Origin: Gilvirhabdus luticola
Lineage (GTDB): Bacteria; Bacteroidota; Bacteroidia; Flavobacteriales; Flavobacteriaceae
DNA length: 64,000 nucleotides
Strand: one strand, 5' to 3'
Assembly (NCBI RefSeq): GCF_032583975.1
Contig: NZ_JAWHTF010000001.1
Shown: piece after piece, positions 1-8,991 of the stretch
How the letters are laid out: every line of letters starts with the position of its first letter
Position numbering within the stretch: position 1 is the first letter of the stretch
Notes under the pieces: model-generated
The model's database searches: none
The model's input: the letters and a program-made list of their open reading frames with translations, nothing else
Told to the model about the DNA's origin: nothing
Program-made: the position numbers and the translations under genes

Positions 1-229
1 TATATGAGCCATTAAAACGATTACAGCCTGAAAAACCTGAAACACGATTATCGCTTGCGTCAAAATTTATGTCAGGAGTAATCATTAGAGTGTCATTATT
101 AATTAATTTGGTTACCGAATAATTCCCTGATAATTGCTGCATTGTATTTTCTTGCATTGATGTAATAGCACTTGTGTTTCCACATGATTTTAATGAAAAC
201 AAAATACATAGTAATAAGCTAAATTTCAT
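1..229 (-). CDS. META/HslJ-domain lipoprotein, partial (C-terminus outside window)
   Basis: Reading the minus strand from an ATG at 227-229 gives an open frame to the window edge. It starts with a short lipoprotein signal ending in LKSC-GN, so the mature protein is probably lipid-anchored. About 60 residues later comes GCNRFNG, the hallmark of the META/HslJ domain (heat-shock-associated or outer-membrane small domain of unclear function). The gene lies 53 bp downstream of sufS on the same strand. The domain call rests on this one motif and the spacing; the rest of the protein is not visible. Confidence 0.75.
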   Translation of the reverse strand, partial: MKFSLLLCILFSLKSCGNTSAITSMQENTMQQLSGNYSVTKLINNDTLMITPDINFDASDNRVSGFSGCNRFNGSY

Positions 230-282
230 TTACTTTAAGGTATTGATTCTAAATATAATAATACAAAAAAGACGCCAAAGTT

Positions 283-1503
283 TTAAGACAACATCCTTTT
301 GGCCTTTTTAACACCTTCAACGAGCAAGTCAATTTCTTTGTTTGTGTTGTAGAATGATAAGGATGCTCGAACCGTACCAGGAATTTTAAAATAGTCCATA
401 ATCGGTTGTGCACAATGATGTCCTGTTCTTACGGCGATTCCCATTTTATCCAGAATCGTTCCAACATCGTAAGGATGTATGCCTTTTAAATTAAAAGAGA
501 TTACCGATGTCTTTTTAGGTGAGGTTCCATATATTTTTAAGCCTTCAATTTCTAATAGCCTTTGTGTAGCATAGTCAAGTAGTTCTTTTTCATAATTTGC
601 AATTGCATCAAAACCAATAGTGTTCATATAATCTATTGCTGCACCAAAAGCAATGCCTCCACAAACGTTTGGTGTTCCTGCTTCAAATTTGTGTGGCAAA
701 TCAGCATATGTTGTTTTTTTAAAAGTAACTTCAGTTATCATTTCTCCTCCACCTTGGTAAGGTGGTAACTGTTTAAGCCATGCTTCTTTTCCATAAAGCA
801 TACCAACACCAGTCGGCCCACACATTTTGTGAGCTGAAGCCACATAAAAATCGACATCTAATTCCTGAACATCTGGTTTTATGTGTGGACATGCTTGAGC
901 TCCATCAATCAATACAGCTGCACCAGCTTGACGTGCTTTTTTAATAATGTCTTCAATGGGATTAATTGTTCCAAGAGCATTTGAAATATGATTTACAAAA
1001 ACCAACCTAGTTTTATCTGAAAGGAGTTTGTCATATTCTGATATAACCAACTCACCTTCATCATTCATTGGTATTACCTTAAGGGTAGCACCTGTTTTTT
1101 CACATAACATTTGCCATGGCACAATGTTGCTATGATGTTCTAAAGCCGAAACAATGATTTCATCTCCTACTTTTAATATTGATGAAAATCCATTAGCAAC
1201 CAAGTTTATGCTATGTGTTGTCCCAGATGTTAAAATAATTTCGTGCGTGTATTCTGCATTAAAATGCTTCTGAATTTTTTGTCGAGCTAGTTCATAAGCA
1301 TCTGTTGCTTCTTGACTTAAGGAATGTACACCACGATGAATATTGGCATTGTAATTTGAATAATAATCTACAATGGTTTCTATAACTTGTTTTGGAGTTT
1401 GTGATGTGGCAGCGTTGTCGAAGTACACTAAAGGATTACCATTTACTTTACGAGATAGTATAGGGAAATCTTTACGTATTTCTTCAACATTAAAGGGCAT
1501 CAT
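283..1503 (-). CDS. sufS: SufS cysteine desulfurase (group II, PLP-dependent)
   Basis: SufS takes sulfur from L-cysteine and supplies it as persulfide to the SufBCD scaffold. The 406-residue length is normal for the family. The PLP lysine is K226 in SAHKMCGPTG, and the active-site cysteine is C364 in RTGHHCAQP. The N-terminal YFDNAATSQTP motif is typical. Two ATG codons are adjacent at the start; either could be used. It is the last Suf gene of the operon, 17 bp after sufD. No sufE or sufU gene is visible next to it. Confidence 0.97.
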   Translation of the reverse strand: MMPFNVEEIRKDFPILSRKVNGNPLVYFDNAATSQTPKQVIETIVDYYSNYNANIHRGVHSLSQEATDAYELARQKIQKHFNAEYTHEIILTSGTTHSINLVANGFSSILKVGDEIIVSALEHHSNIVPWQMLCEKTGATLKVIPMNDEGELVISEYDKLLSDKTRLVFVNHISNALGTINPIEDIIKKARQAGAAVLIDGAQACPHIKPDVQELDVDFYVASAHKMCGPTGVGMLYGKEAWLKQLPPYQGGGEMITEVTFKKTTYADLPHKFEAGTPNVCGGIAFGAAIDYMNTIGFDAIANYEKELLDYATQRLLEIEGLKIYGTSPKKTSVISFNLKGIHPYDVGTILDKMGIAVRTGHHCAQPIMDYFKIPGTVRASLSFYNTNKEIDLLVEGVKKAKRMLS

Positions 1504-1520
1504 TAGTTTTTAGAAAGGTG

Positions 1521-2834
1521 TTACAAATTAAATCCAATGCTTACGCCCAGCTTAAGTGCTATTAGTTTAGTAATGCGTTGTTTTAATTCAGGAATTTTTA
1601 CAGAATTCAATACATTATTACTAAAAGCATACATTAATAAAGCTTTAGCTTCCTTTTCAGGAATACCACGTGTGCGTAAGTAAAACAAAGCATTCTCATC
1701 AATTTGCCCAATAGTGCAACCATGAGAACATTTTACATCATCAGCAAAAATTTCTAATTGAGGTTTTGTATTAATTGTTGCTTTATCACTAACAAGAATA
1801 TTATTGTTTGCCTGAAAAGCATTTGTTTTTTGAGCTTCCTTTTCAACAATAATTTTACCGTTAAAAACACCTATTGCATTATCTCCAAAGATACCTTTAT
1901 AATCCTGATGACTTTCACAATTTGGTTTTGTATGATGTACTAATGTATTATGGTCTACATGTTGTCCTTCACCAATAATGGTTACTCCCTTAAGTGTAGA
2001 ATCTGTACGCTCTCCGTGTTGAAAGAAGTTTAAATTATTACGTGTTAATTTTCCGCCAAACGCAAAAGTATGTACATAACAGTGGCTTTGTTGCTGCTGT
2101 TTAACGAAAGTGTTATCAATTAAAGAGGCATTATGATTGTCATTTTGAACCTTATAATAATCCACTATAGCTCTTTTATTAGCAAAAATTTCTGTAACGC
2201 TATTTGTAAGAACAGGATTTTCAGTTAAACTTTGATGACGTTCAATAATTTGTACATGTGAATTCTCTTCAGTAACAATGAGGTTGCGAGGCTGCAACAT
2301 TAAAGCAGATTCATTACCAGTTGAAAAATGAATAATTTGAATAGGTTTTTCAACCAGTTTATTTTTAGGAATATGAATGTACGCACCTTCACTTGAGAAG
2401 GCCGTATTCAATGATGACAAACTATCTTTTGTTGCGGCTTTGTTAAAATAATTCTCAATAACTAGACGATATTTTGGCTTTGAAATCGCAGCTGAAAGCA
2501 AGCAGATATCCATCCCTTCATGCGTGGTCTGTGAAAGATGAGAAGAGTATCTGCCATCTACAAAGACTATTTTATAAGAATCAATATCATGAATAAAATA
2601 TTTTTTGATATCACGATATTCAAGAGTCGTATCCTGATGTGGAAACACACTATAATTGTGTTTTAAAATTTTATTTAAAGAAGTGTATTTCCAAGCCTCA
2701 TCTTTTTTGGTTGGAAACCCCTTTTCCTCAAAGGTTTTAATAGCTTCACTACGTATGTCATGTACATATGCGTCGACATCTACTTCATTTTCGAAAGCTA
2801 AAAAGGATGATATTAATTTTTCTTTTAAATCCAT
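1521..2834 (-). CDS. sufD: SufD, Fe-S cluster scaffold subunit
   Basis: SufD pairs with SufB and the SufC ATPase in the scaffold that builds Fe-S clusters. The 437-residue protein has the family features: an N-terminal helical region with DEAWKYTS, a long beta-helix core, and the C-terminal CSHGCTIGQIDENALFYLRTRGI segment that SufB and SufD share. It starts 3 bp after the stop of the DNA methyltransferase gene and 17 bp before sufS, so it is almost certainly cotranscribed and probably translationally coupled to the methyltransferase. Confidence 0.96.
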   Translation of the reverse strand: MDLKEKLISSFLAFENEVDVDAYVHDIRSEAIKTFEEKGFPTKKDEAWKYTSLNKILKHNYSVFPHQDTTLEYRDIKKYFIHDIDSYKIVFVDGRYSSHLSQTTHEGMDICLLSAAISKPKYRLVIENYFNKAATKDSLSSLNTAFSSEGAYIHIPKNKLVEKPIQIIHFSTGNESALMLQPRNLIVTEENSHVQIIERHQSLTENPVLTNSVTEIFANKRAIVDYYKVQNDNHNASLIDNTFVKQQQQSHCYVHTFAFGGKLTRNNLNFFQHGERTDSTLKGVTIIGEGQHVDHNTLVHHTKPNCESHQDYKGIFGDNAIGVFNGKIIVEKEAQKTNAFQANNNILVSDKATINTKPQLEIFADDVKCSHGCTIGQIDENALFYLRTRGIPEKEAKALLMYAFSNNVLNSVKIPELKQRITKLIALKLGVSIGFNL

Positions 2835-2837
2835 GTT

Positions 2838-4043
2838 TTATGAATAAGCCAAAATTTCAGGCTGATTAAAGTTTTGATATTGATTTTCTTCTATGTCTTT
2901 TGATATTTTCCCTTTTTCCAAAAGGGATCTTATTTTTAGACCAATTTCGTAAGCCAATAATGGTGGAACTGCATTACCAATTTGCTGATATTGACTTAAG
3001 CCTTTTTCCCAGCTCATTTTGGTACGCATTCCTTTAAAAACAAAATCATCGGGAAAAGATTGTAATCTCGCACCTTCTCTAGCAGTAAAATTTCTATCTA
3101 GTTGAGGATGAATAAAATTACTTTGAAATGATGCAGCTATTGTTGGGGCAGGTTTATCACCATGCAAACGTTGATTGTTCTGACTAAACTTTATAGTTGA
3201 TTTTTTTAATGGATTGCCTCTTTGCACAGCACCATGAGTTTCCCAAACATCAAGCAACCCTTTACCATTTTTAATGGCTTTAAATCGCTCTATCAAACGT
3301 TTGGTATGCCTCATTGCAATATGATTGTAAACTTTATCAGAATTCTTTCGCATAAATTCCTGATAAGCATTTTGAGGTTTAAGATTATATTCTTGAACTT
3401 CTTCCCCTTCACATGCTTCTATAATTGGCAAATCTGAAATGGCTTGATTTACGTTTACTTCTTCTGTGTATTTTTTATTTGGGAATTCTGGAATCAATTC
3501 CAAATCTTTTCTAAATCCAATAATAATAACACGCTCTCTTGATTGAGGTACTCCAAAATCGGATGCTTTTAAAACTTCATATCTAACTTGATAACCATAA
3601 TCTCCTGCATTTTCAAATTCGTCAATAATTTGTTTAATGACTTGACCAGATTTCATAGACAATAATCCCTTGACATTTTCCATAACAAATGCTTGAGGAT
3701 TATACCAATTGATGGTTTTTACAAATTCAAAGAACAAATTGTTTCTTGGGTCTTCGGTGACTTTGTTTCGCTTTTTATTAGCTAAACTAAATCCTTGACA
3801 AGGCGGTCCACCAATAATAACATCAACCTGTGATGTGATATGATCTTGAAAATCCTCTTTTTTTAGATTTGACAAATCGCCACAAATAAAAGGAACTTCT
3901 GGAAAATTTTGAGTGAAAGTTTTTTTACAATTTTCATCAATATCAGATGCTAGTAGTGTGTTGTAACCAGCCCATTTGAAGCCTAACGACATTCCACCAC
4001 AACCTGAAAACAAATCAATTGTATTTAAAACATTTTTACTCAT
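2838..4043 (-). CDS. DNA (cytosine-5) methyltransferase inside the suf operon
   Basis: Transfers a methyl group from SAM to C5 of cytosine in DNA. The conserved motifs of C5 methyltransferases are all readable in order: motif I DLFSGCGGMSLGF (residues 10-22), motif IV GGPPCQGFS with catalytic C82, motif VI ENVKGLL, motif VIII QSRERVIIIGF, and motif X QIGNAVPP near the C-terminus. The 401-residue length is complete. It sits 3 bp from both sufC and sufD, so it shares their transcript. No restriction endonuclease or specificity gene is adjacent, so it looks like an orphan enzyme. The target recognition region (roughly residues 200-310) does not tell me the recognised site. Confidence 0.93.
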   Translation of the reverse strand: MSKNVLNTIDLFSGCGGMSLGFKWAGYNTLLASDIDENCKKTFTQNFPEVPFICGDLSNLKKEDFQDHITSQVDVIIGGPPCQGFSLANKKRNKVTEDPRNNLFFEFVKTINWYNPQAFVMENVKGLLSMKSGQVIKQIIDEFENAGDYGYQVRYEVLKASDFGVPQSRERVIIIGFRKDLELIPEFPNKKYTEEVNVNQAISDLPIIEACEGEEVQEYNLKPQNAYQEFMRKNSDKVYNHIAMRHTKRLIERFKAIKNGKGLLDVWETHGAVQRGNPLKKSTIKFSQNNQRLHGDKPAPTIAASFQSNFIHPQLDRNFTAREGARLQSFPDDFVFKGMRTKMSWEKGLSQYQQIGNAVPPLLAYEIGLKIRSLLEKGKISKDIEENQYQNFNQPEILAYS

Positions 4044-4046
4044 TAA

Positions 4047-4799
4047 TCATGCATTCACTTCTTCTTTGATCCAGTCGTAGCCTTTTTCTTCAAGTTGGTG
4101 CGCTAACTCTTTGGGACCAGATTTGACTATTTTACCATTATGTAAAACATGTACATAATCTGGAACGATATAGTCTAACAAACGTTGGTAATGAGTGATG
4201 ATTATCACAGCATTGTCTTTGCCTTTAAGTTTATTAACACCATTTGCAACAATACGAAGGGCATCAATATCAAGACCAGAATCTGTTTCATCAAGAATGG
4301 CTAATTTAGGTTCTAAAACTGCCATTTGAAAGATTTCAGTTCGTTTTTTCTCACCACCAGAGAACCCTTCATTTAAAGATCGAGACAAAAACTTTCGATC
4401 AATATCCAAAAGCTCAGATTTTTCTCTAATAAGTTTCAGCATTTTGTTAGCCGGCATTTCTTCAAGCCCTTGAGCCTTACGAGTTTCATTAATGGCAGTC
4501 TTCATAAAATTTGTAACAGAAACACCAGGAATTTCGACTGGATATTGAAAAGACATGAAGACACCTTTATGTGCTCTTTCTTCAGCGGATAATTCATCTA
4601 TATTTTCTCCTTCAAGAAGAATCTCTCCTTTTTCTACTTCATATTCTTCTTTACCTGCAATAACAGATGCCAAAGTACTTTTGCCAGATCCATTTGGTCC
4701 CATTATAGCATGGACTTCTCCAGCTTTAACTTCAAGGTTAATACCTCTTAAAATGGTTTTGTCTTCAACACTTGCGTGTAAGTCATTTATCTTTAACAT
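4047..4799 (-). CDS. sufC: SufC, ABC-type ATPase of the Fe-S scaffold
   Basis: SufC is the soluble ATPase that drives conformational change in SufBCD. Walker A is GPNGSGKST (about residues 34-42), the signature is GFSGGEKKR, and Walker B is LAILDETDSGLDID, the last being the characteristic SufC form. The 250-residue length fits. It starts 3 bp after the lipoprotein gene and ends 3 bp before the methyltransferase gene. The neighbouring sufB and sufD make the assignment secure. Confidence 0.97.
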   Translation of the reverse strand: MLKINDLHASVEDKTILRGINLEVKAGEVHAIMGPNGSGKSTLASVIAGKEEYEVEKGEILLEGENIDELSAEERAHKGVFMSFQYPVEIPGVSVTNFMKTAINETRKAQGLEEMPANKMLKLIREKSELLDIDRKFLSRSLNEGFSGGEKKRTEIFQMAVLEPKLAILDETDSGLDIDALRIVANGVNKLKGKDNAVIIITHYQRLLDYIVPDYVHVLHNGKIVKSGPKELAHQLEEKGYDWIKEEVNA

Positions 4800-4802
4800 A
4801 AC

Positions 4803-5219
4803 TTAATTTTCTAATTTTATGACATTATTATCTTTTGGGTCAGGTTGATAAACGTTCAATATTTCTTTAATTTCAACTCGATAAGGCCAACCTTCCTCAT
4901 CTTTTGGTTTAGGTGTTATTTTTCCTCTTATTTCTACAGGAATCATATCTGTCGCATCTTGCTTGTATTTTTTTACAAGGTTGTCAAGTTCATGCATTTT
5001 AGCATCAATAACAACGGCATAAACTTCAGCATGCGTTTGCAATACAGCAGCATCTGCATAATACACAAATTCTCCTTTCAAGAGCGTTAAACCGTCTTTT
5101 TGTTTGGCTGTTATACCATCTTCAGACTCAATAACAGTTTCTTGAGTTTCTGTTTTTTTGTCATTTTTACAAGCTAACATCAATGAGCTTATTAAAAAAA
5201 TTAAGACTAAATTTTTCAT
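4803..5219 (-). CDS. Lipoprotein between sufB and sufC (NlpE C-terminal-like OB fold possible)
   Basis: A 138-residue protein with a lipoprotein signal, cleavage expected before C17 in SLMLAC-KND. The mature part has a charged linker and then GEFVYYADAAVL, a long loop, and IPVEIRGKITPKP. That pattern (F-x-Y-x-ADAAV followed by a VxGxI strand) resembles the C-terminal OB-fold domain of NlpE-type lipoproteins. This resemblance is my inference and is not decisive. It lies 8 bp after sufB and 3 bp before sufC, so it is part of the suf transcript, though an exported lipoprotein has no known role in cytosolic cluster assembly. Confidence 0.85.
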   Translation of the reverse strand: MKNLVLIFLISSLMLACKNDKKTETQETVIESEDGITAKQKDGLTLLKGEFVYYADAAVLQTHAEVYAVVIDAKMHELDNLVKKYKQDATDMIPVEIRGKITPKPKDEEGWPYRVEIKEILNVYQPDPKDNNVIKLEN

Positions 5220-5227
5220 AATAAATA

Positions 5228-6676
5228 TTAACCTACTGATCCTTCTAAACTTATTTCTAATAATTTTTGAGCCTCAACAGCAAATTCCATAGGAAGTTTA
5301 TTCAATACTTCTTTACTAAAACCATTAACAATTAGCGCAATAGCTTTTTCAGTGTCTATACCACGTTGATTACAGTAAAAAATTTGATCCTCTCCAATTT
5401 TACTTGTTGTAGCTTCATGCTCTATTTGAGCTGTTTTATTTTTTGCTTCAATATAGGGGAAAGTATGTGCTCCACATTCATTACCCATAAGCAAGCTATC
5501 ACATTGTGAGAAGTTACGAGCATTGTCCGCACGTGAACTAATTTGTACCAATCCACGATAAGAATTTTGAGATTTACCAGCTGAAATACCTTTTGAAATG
5601 ATAGTTGACTTGGTATTTTTGCCTAAATGAATCATTTTTGTTCCCGTATCTGCCTGCTGATAGTTATTGGTTACAGCAATAGAATAAAACTCACCTACAG
5701 AATTGTCGCCTTTTAGTATACAACTTGGATACTTCCAAGTTACAGCACTACCAGTTTCTACCTGTGTCCAAGATATCTTGGCATTCTTTTCACAAAGACC
5801 TCGTTTGGTCACAAAATTAAAAACGCCACCTTTACCTTCAGCATTACCAGGATACCAGTTTTGAACTGTAGAATATTTTATTTCAGCATTATCAAGAGCA
5901 ATGAGTTCAACAACCGCGGCATGCAATTGGTTTTCATCTCGGCTTGGTGCTGTACAACCTTCCAGATAAGAGACATAACTACCTTCGTCAGCAATAACTA
6001 GTGTTCTTTCAAATTGACCTGTACCAGCTTGGTTTATTCTAAAGTAAGTTGAAAGCTCCATTGGGCATCGTACACCCTTTGGGATATAGCAAAAACTACC
6101 ATCACTAAACACTGCACTATTTAAAGCCGCATAAAAGTTGTCTTTTTGAGGCACAACGGTTCCAATATATTTTTTAACAAGTTCTGGATGTTCTTGAATG
6201 GCTTCAGAAATAGAACAGAAGATAATGCCTTTTTCAGCTAATGTCTTTTTAAACGTAGTTGCAACAGAAACCGAATCGACTACAACATCCATAGCGACAC
6301 CTGCCAATTTTTTTTGTTCATCAAGAGAAATACCTAATTTTTCAAAAGTTGCTAATAATTCAGGATCAACTTCGTCTATACTATTATATTTTGGTTTACT
6401 ATTTGGAGCTGAATAATAAGAAATAGCTTGAAAGTCTGGCTTTTTATAATGAACATTTGCCCATTCTGGTTCTATCATTTGTTGCCAAGCGCGAAAAGAT
6501 TCCAATCTCCAGTTGGTCATCCATTCAGGCTCTTCTTTCTTTTTAGAGATTGCACGAACTATATCTTCATTTAAACCAATAGGAAATGTGTCAGATTTTA
6601 TATCTGTGTAAAAACCGTATTCATACTCTTTGGTTTTAAGTTCTTCTCTTAAATCGTCTTCGGTATATTTACTCAT
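5228..6676 (-). CDS. sufB: SufB, Fe-S cluster scaffold subunit
   Basis: SufB is the main scaffold on which the nascent cluster is assembled, in complex with SufC and SufD. The 482-residue length is normal. Recognisable segments are YFRINQAGTGQFERTLVIAD, the EGCTAPSRDENQLHAAVVEL beta-helix region, and the C-terminal FPYIEAKNKTAQIEHEATTSKI and QIFYCNQRGI stretches. It starts 17 bp after the A-type carrier gene. Highly conserved throughout and confidently identified. Confidence 0.98.
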   Translation of the reverse strand: MSKYTEDDLREELKTKEYEYGFYTDIKSDTFPIGLNEDIVRAISKKKEEPEWMTNWRLESFRAWQQMIEPEWANVHYKKPDFQAISYYSAPNSKPKYNSIDEVDPELLATFEKLGISLDEQKKLAGVAMDVVVDSVSVATTFKKTLAEKGIIFCSISEAIQEHPELVKKYIGTVVPQKDNFYAALNSAVFSDGSFCYIPKGVRCPMELSTYFRINQAGTGQFERTLVIADEGSYVSYLEGCTAPSRDENQLHAAVVELIALDNAEIKYSTVQNWYPGNAEGKGGVFNFVTKRGLCEKNAKISWTQVETGSAVTWKYPSCILKGDNSVGEFYSIAVTNNYQQADTGTKMIHLGKNTKSTIISKGISAGKSQNSYRGLVQISSRADNARNFSQCDSLLMGNECGAHTFPYIEAKNKTAQIEHEATTSKIGEDQIFYCNQRGIDTEKAIALIVNGFSKEVLNKLPMEFAVEAQKLLEISLEGSVG

Positions 6677-6693
6677 TGATTTTTTTATTCAAA

Positions 6694-7023
6694 TTACAGT
6701 GAAAATGATTCACCACATCCGCAAGTTCTGTTAGCATTTGGGTTGTTGAAAACAAAACCGGCACCATTTAAACCACCAGAATATTCTAGTGTTGTACCTA
6801 TAAGATACAAAAAGCTTTTTTTATCAACAATAATCTTAACTCCATTGTCTTCAAAAACCTTATCACCTTCTTGTTGTTCTTTATCAAATTTTAAATCGTA
6901 AGACAAACCAGAACAACCACCACTTTTTACACCAACGCGTATAAAATCAGTTGATGAATTATAACCGTCTTCAGTCATTAATTCGACAACCTTCTTTTTA
7001 GCTGTTTCAGATACTTTTATCAT
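6694..7023 (-). CDS. A-type Fe-S carrier (SufA/IscA/HesB family)
   Basis: A-type carriers accept clusters from the scaffold and pass them to target proteins. At 109 residues it is the usual length. The three conserved cysteines are present: C37 in SGGCSGLSY, and C101 and C103 in the C-terminal CGCGESF. It is the promoter-proximal gene of the suf operon. The family does not allow a firm choice between the SufA, IscA and ErpA names by eye, though the operon favours SufA. Confidence 0.94.
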   Translation of the reverse strand: MIKVSETAKKKVVELMTEDGYNSSTDFIRVGVKSGGCSGLSYDLKFDKEQQEGDKVFEDNGVKIIVDKKSFLYLIGTTLEYSGGLNGAGFVFNNPNANRTCGCGESFSL

Positions 7024-7053
7024 TTGTTATATAGATTTTGTCTAAATAGAGAG

Positions 7054-7061
7054 CAAATATA
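7054..7061 (-). promoter_or_regulatory. Putative -7 box of the suf operon promoter
   Basis: On the minus strand the sequence TATATTTG matches the Bacteroidota -7 consensus TAnnTTTG and lies about 30 bp upstream of the first suf gene. At the expected 19-bp spacing there is no clear TTG -33 box, so the call is moderate. No IscR- or SufR-like operator could be recognised. Confidence 0.5.
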
Positions 7062-7126
7062 CAATATAAGTCCTGTAAAACCATATAACCTAACATTATA
7101 TTAGCATATAGTTTTATAGGTTTTTG

Positions 7127-8200
7127 TTATTGGTTTTGGAAGTTTGGATTGTTAATAAATGATGGATCTGAAAGCGAAAGAAGAAATGCTTTAAGATCGG
7201 CTTTATCTTGCTGGGTAAGTTGTACGCCACCTTGATCAACTTTTTTCATTAATGGGTCTATTGTTGAGGAGTTTTGTAAGCCTTCACTGTAATGATCGAT
7301 AACTTCGTCTAAAGTAACAAATCTACCATCATGCATATAAGGTGCCGTGTAGGCTAGGTTACGTAAGGAAGGTGTTTTAAATTTTCCATGGTCTGCAGGA
7401 TCCCCTGTAACCGCTCCTAAGCCGAGATCTGTAAATTCTGAATCCAATCCGTTGTTATGAAAAATGTTGTCCGTCCAAAGCGGATTATTTGGGTTGCCAT
7501 GACAATGAAAACAATCGCCTTTGGTTTCATCCATAAATACATTAACACCATTTAATTCTTCAGGTGTTAAGGTTTCTTCTCCTAGAAGATATCGATCAAA
7601 CTTTGAGTTTCCTGATATAAGGGTCCTTTCAAATTGTGCAATGGCTTTAGTAACTAAAGTTGAGTCTATAATTGTAGTTGCAAATGCTGCTTCAAACATA
7701 GATGGATATTCTGGAGTTTGTTGTAAATCTGAAACGACTTTCTCCCATGTATTATGCATTTCAATGGGGTTAGTTACAGGCTCAAAAGCTTGATGTTCTA
7801 AACTAAAAACTCGACCATCCCAAAAAAACCGTTCGTCAAAATTCCATGCTAAATTGAAGAGAGGCATGGAGTTTCGATTACCTAAAAGGCCATCAATACC
7901 ATCGCTAAATTTATCTGGGTCCGAAAAGCTATTTTGTGGCAAATGGCAGTCAGCACATGCTTGGGTATTATCAGCCGAAAGCACAGGATCAAAAAACAAT
8001 TTTTTCCCTAAAACTATGCCTTCAACGGTTTGAGGGTTGCTTACAGGTATTAAAGGAGGCAATATATTGTCTTGAAAAAATTGAGGAACGTCTAATGGAG
8101 CAGGAGTAGGTATATTGACATATTGTTCTGCTTTTTCATTTGAACATGAAGCGCAAATGAATGGAACAATAAAAGTATATAACCAAATACAATGCTTCAT
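7127..8200 (-). CDS. Di-haem cytochrome c peroxidase / MauG-MbnH family lipoprotein
   Basis: Two c-type haem motifs are present: CADCH at residues 82-86 and CFHCH at 230-234. Both lie in the usual bacterial di-haem peroxidase framework (LGKKLFFDPVLSADNTQACADCH; FKTPSLRNLAYTAPYMHDGRF). The N-terminus is a lipoprotein-type signal ending near C19, so the enzyme probably sits on the periplasmic face of a membrane or on the cell surface. It starts 5 bp after an MbnP-like gene. In methanobactin operons MbnH is a MauG relative that oxidises a tryptophan of MbnP, so an MbnH-like role is a reasonable inference; plain peroxide detoxification is the alternative. Confidence 0.92.
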   Translation of the reverse strand: MKHCIWLYTFIVPFICASCSNEKAEQYVNIPTPAPLDVPQFFQDNILPPLIPVSNPQTVEGIVLGKKLFFDPVLSADNTQACADCHLPQNSFSDPDKFSDGIDGLLGNRNSMPLFNLAWNFDERFFWDGRVFSLEHQAFEPVTNPIEMHNTWEKVVSDLQQTPEYPSMFEAAFATTIIDSTLVTKAIAQFERTLISGNSKFDRYLLGEETLTPEELNGVNVFMDETKGDCFHCHGNPNNPLWTDNIFHNNGLDSEFTDLGLGAVTGDPADHGKFKTPSLRNLAYTAPYMHDGRFVTLDEVIDHYSEGLQNSSTIDPLMKKVDQGGVQLTQQDKADLKAFLLSLSDPSFINNPNFQNQ

Positions 8201-8205
8201 TTTTA

Positions 8206-8991
8206 TTATATTACATTACCCAGAGTAAATACATTTTGGCCGTTCTGATACATCATAATTTGTGCTCCAAAGTTTGGCATTAGCATGGAGTGAAACTCCT
8301 TTAAATCCCATTGAATAGGGTTTTTAAACCATTCGGCAATATTCATTTTAATTTCAAAAGAAATATTGTCATTAATAGTAACACCTCCAAGATCTACAGT
8401 AAAAAATGTATCTTGAAATTGTAAATTATTTGGGTCTGAATTATTGACTGCTCTTATGGCATGATATTGATAACCTACTTCAGTAGCCATGTCATCAATA
8501 AATTTCCCTTCTAACTGCATAAAATGATAACCACCGCCTAACATGATTGGGACATTCCAAATTTCAGTATTTAAATCTGCATAAGCGCCGTCAATGTTAT
8601 CTTCATTATCAAAACCAAATGTAAAAGAGACATTTGTATACGTACCTTTTGGTATTTGAACGTTTGGCGAGTAGCTTAAGTTGGTATTGTTTGTTACATC
8701 TACCAAATTATAACCATCTACTACCACGGTTGTTCCATTTGAATTTTGAAAGGTGATTTTTGAAATTAAATATCGCAATTTTTCAATGCTTAATTGTTCT
8801 CCATTAGCGTTGGTGAAATGTATGGAGTTGAAATTTGAATTTGTAATATTTGTACCATCCCAATGGTGTGTAAAATTGAAAGTAAAATTTGCATCTTGAG
8901 AAACAATAGGACCATTGTTGTTGTCAGAATTTGAACAGGATAACAACATAAAGATTTCTATTAACCATAAATTTTTAATGATCTTTTTCAT
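8206..8991 (-). CDS. MbnP-like lipoprotein
   Basis: A 261-residue lipoprotein (cleavage near LLSC-SN) with the MbnP pattern: an early NFTHHWDG strand, EQLSIEKLRYLISKITF, a central VSFTFGFDNE, HFMQLEGKF, and a repeated beta-strand layout. MbnP proteins bind copper in the characterised methanobactin systems. It overlaps the stop of the upstream propeller gene by 4 bp (ATGA) and is followed 5 bp later by the di-haem enzyme gene, which is the usual partner arrangement. Several tryptophans that could be oxidised by that partner are present (HHWDG, EIWNV, AEWFKNPIQW); which one is used cannot be told from sequence. Confidence 0.85.
   Translation of the reverse strand: MKKIIKNLWLIEIFMLLSCSNSDNNNGPIVSQDANFTFNFTHHWDGTNITNSNFNSIHFTNANGEQLSIEKLRYLISKITFQNSNGTTVVVDGYNLVDVTNNTNLSYSPNVQIPKGTYTNVSFTFGFDNEDNIDGAYADLNTEIWNVPIMLGGGYHFMQLEGKFIDDMATEVGYQYHAIRAVNNSDPNNLQFQDTFFTVDLGGVTINDNISFEIKMNIAEWFKNPIQWDLKEFHSMLMPNFGAQIMMYQNGQNVFTLGNVI

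Noticed and set aside
2838..4043. Reading the methyltransferase as part of a restriction-modification system
   Set aside because: All close neighbours are Suf genes or a lipoprotein. No endonuclease or specificity subunit is visible in the window.
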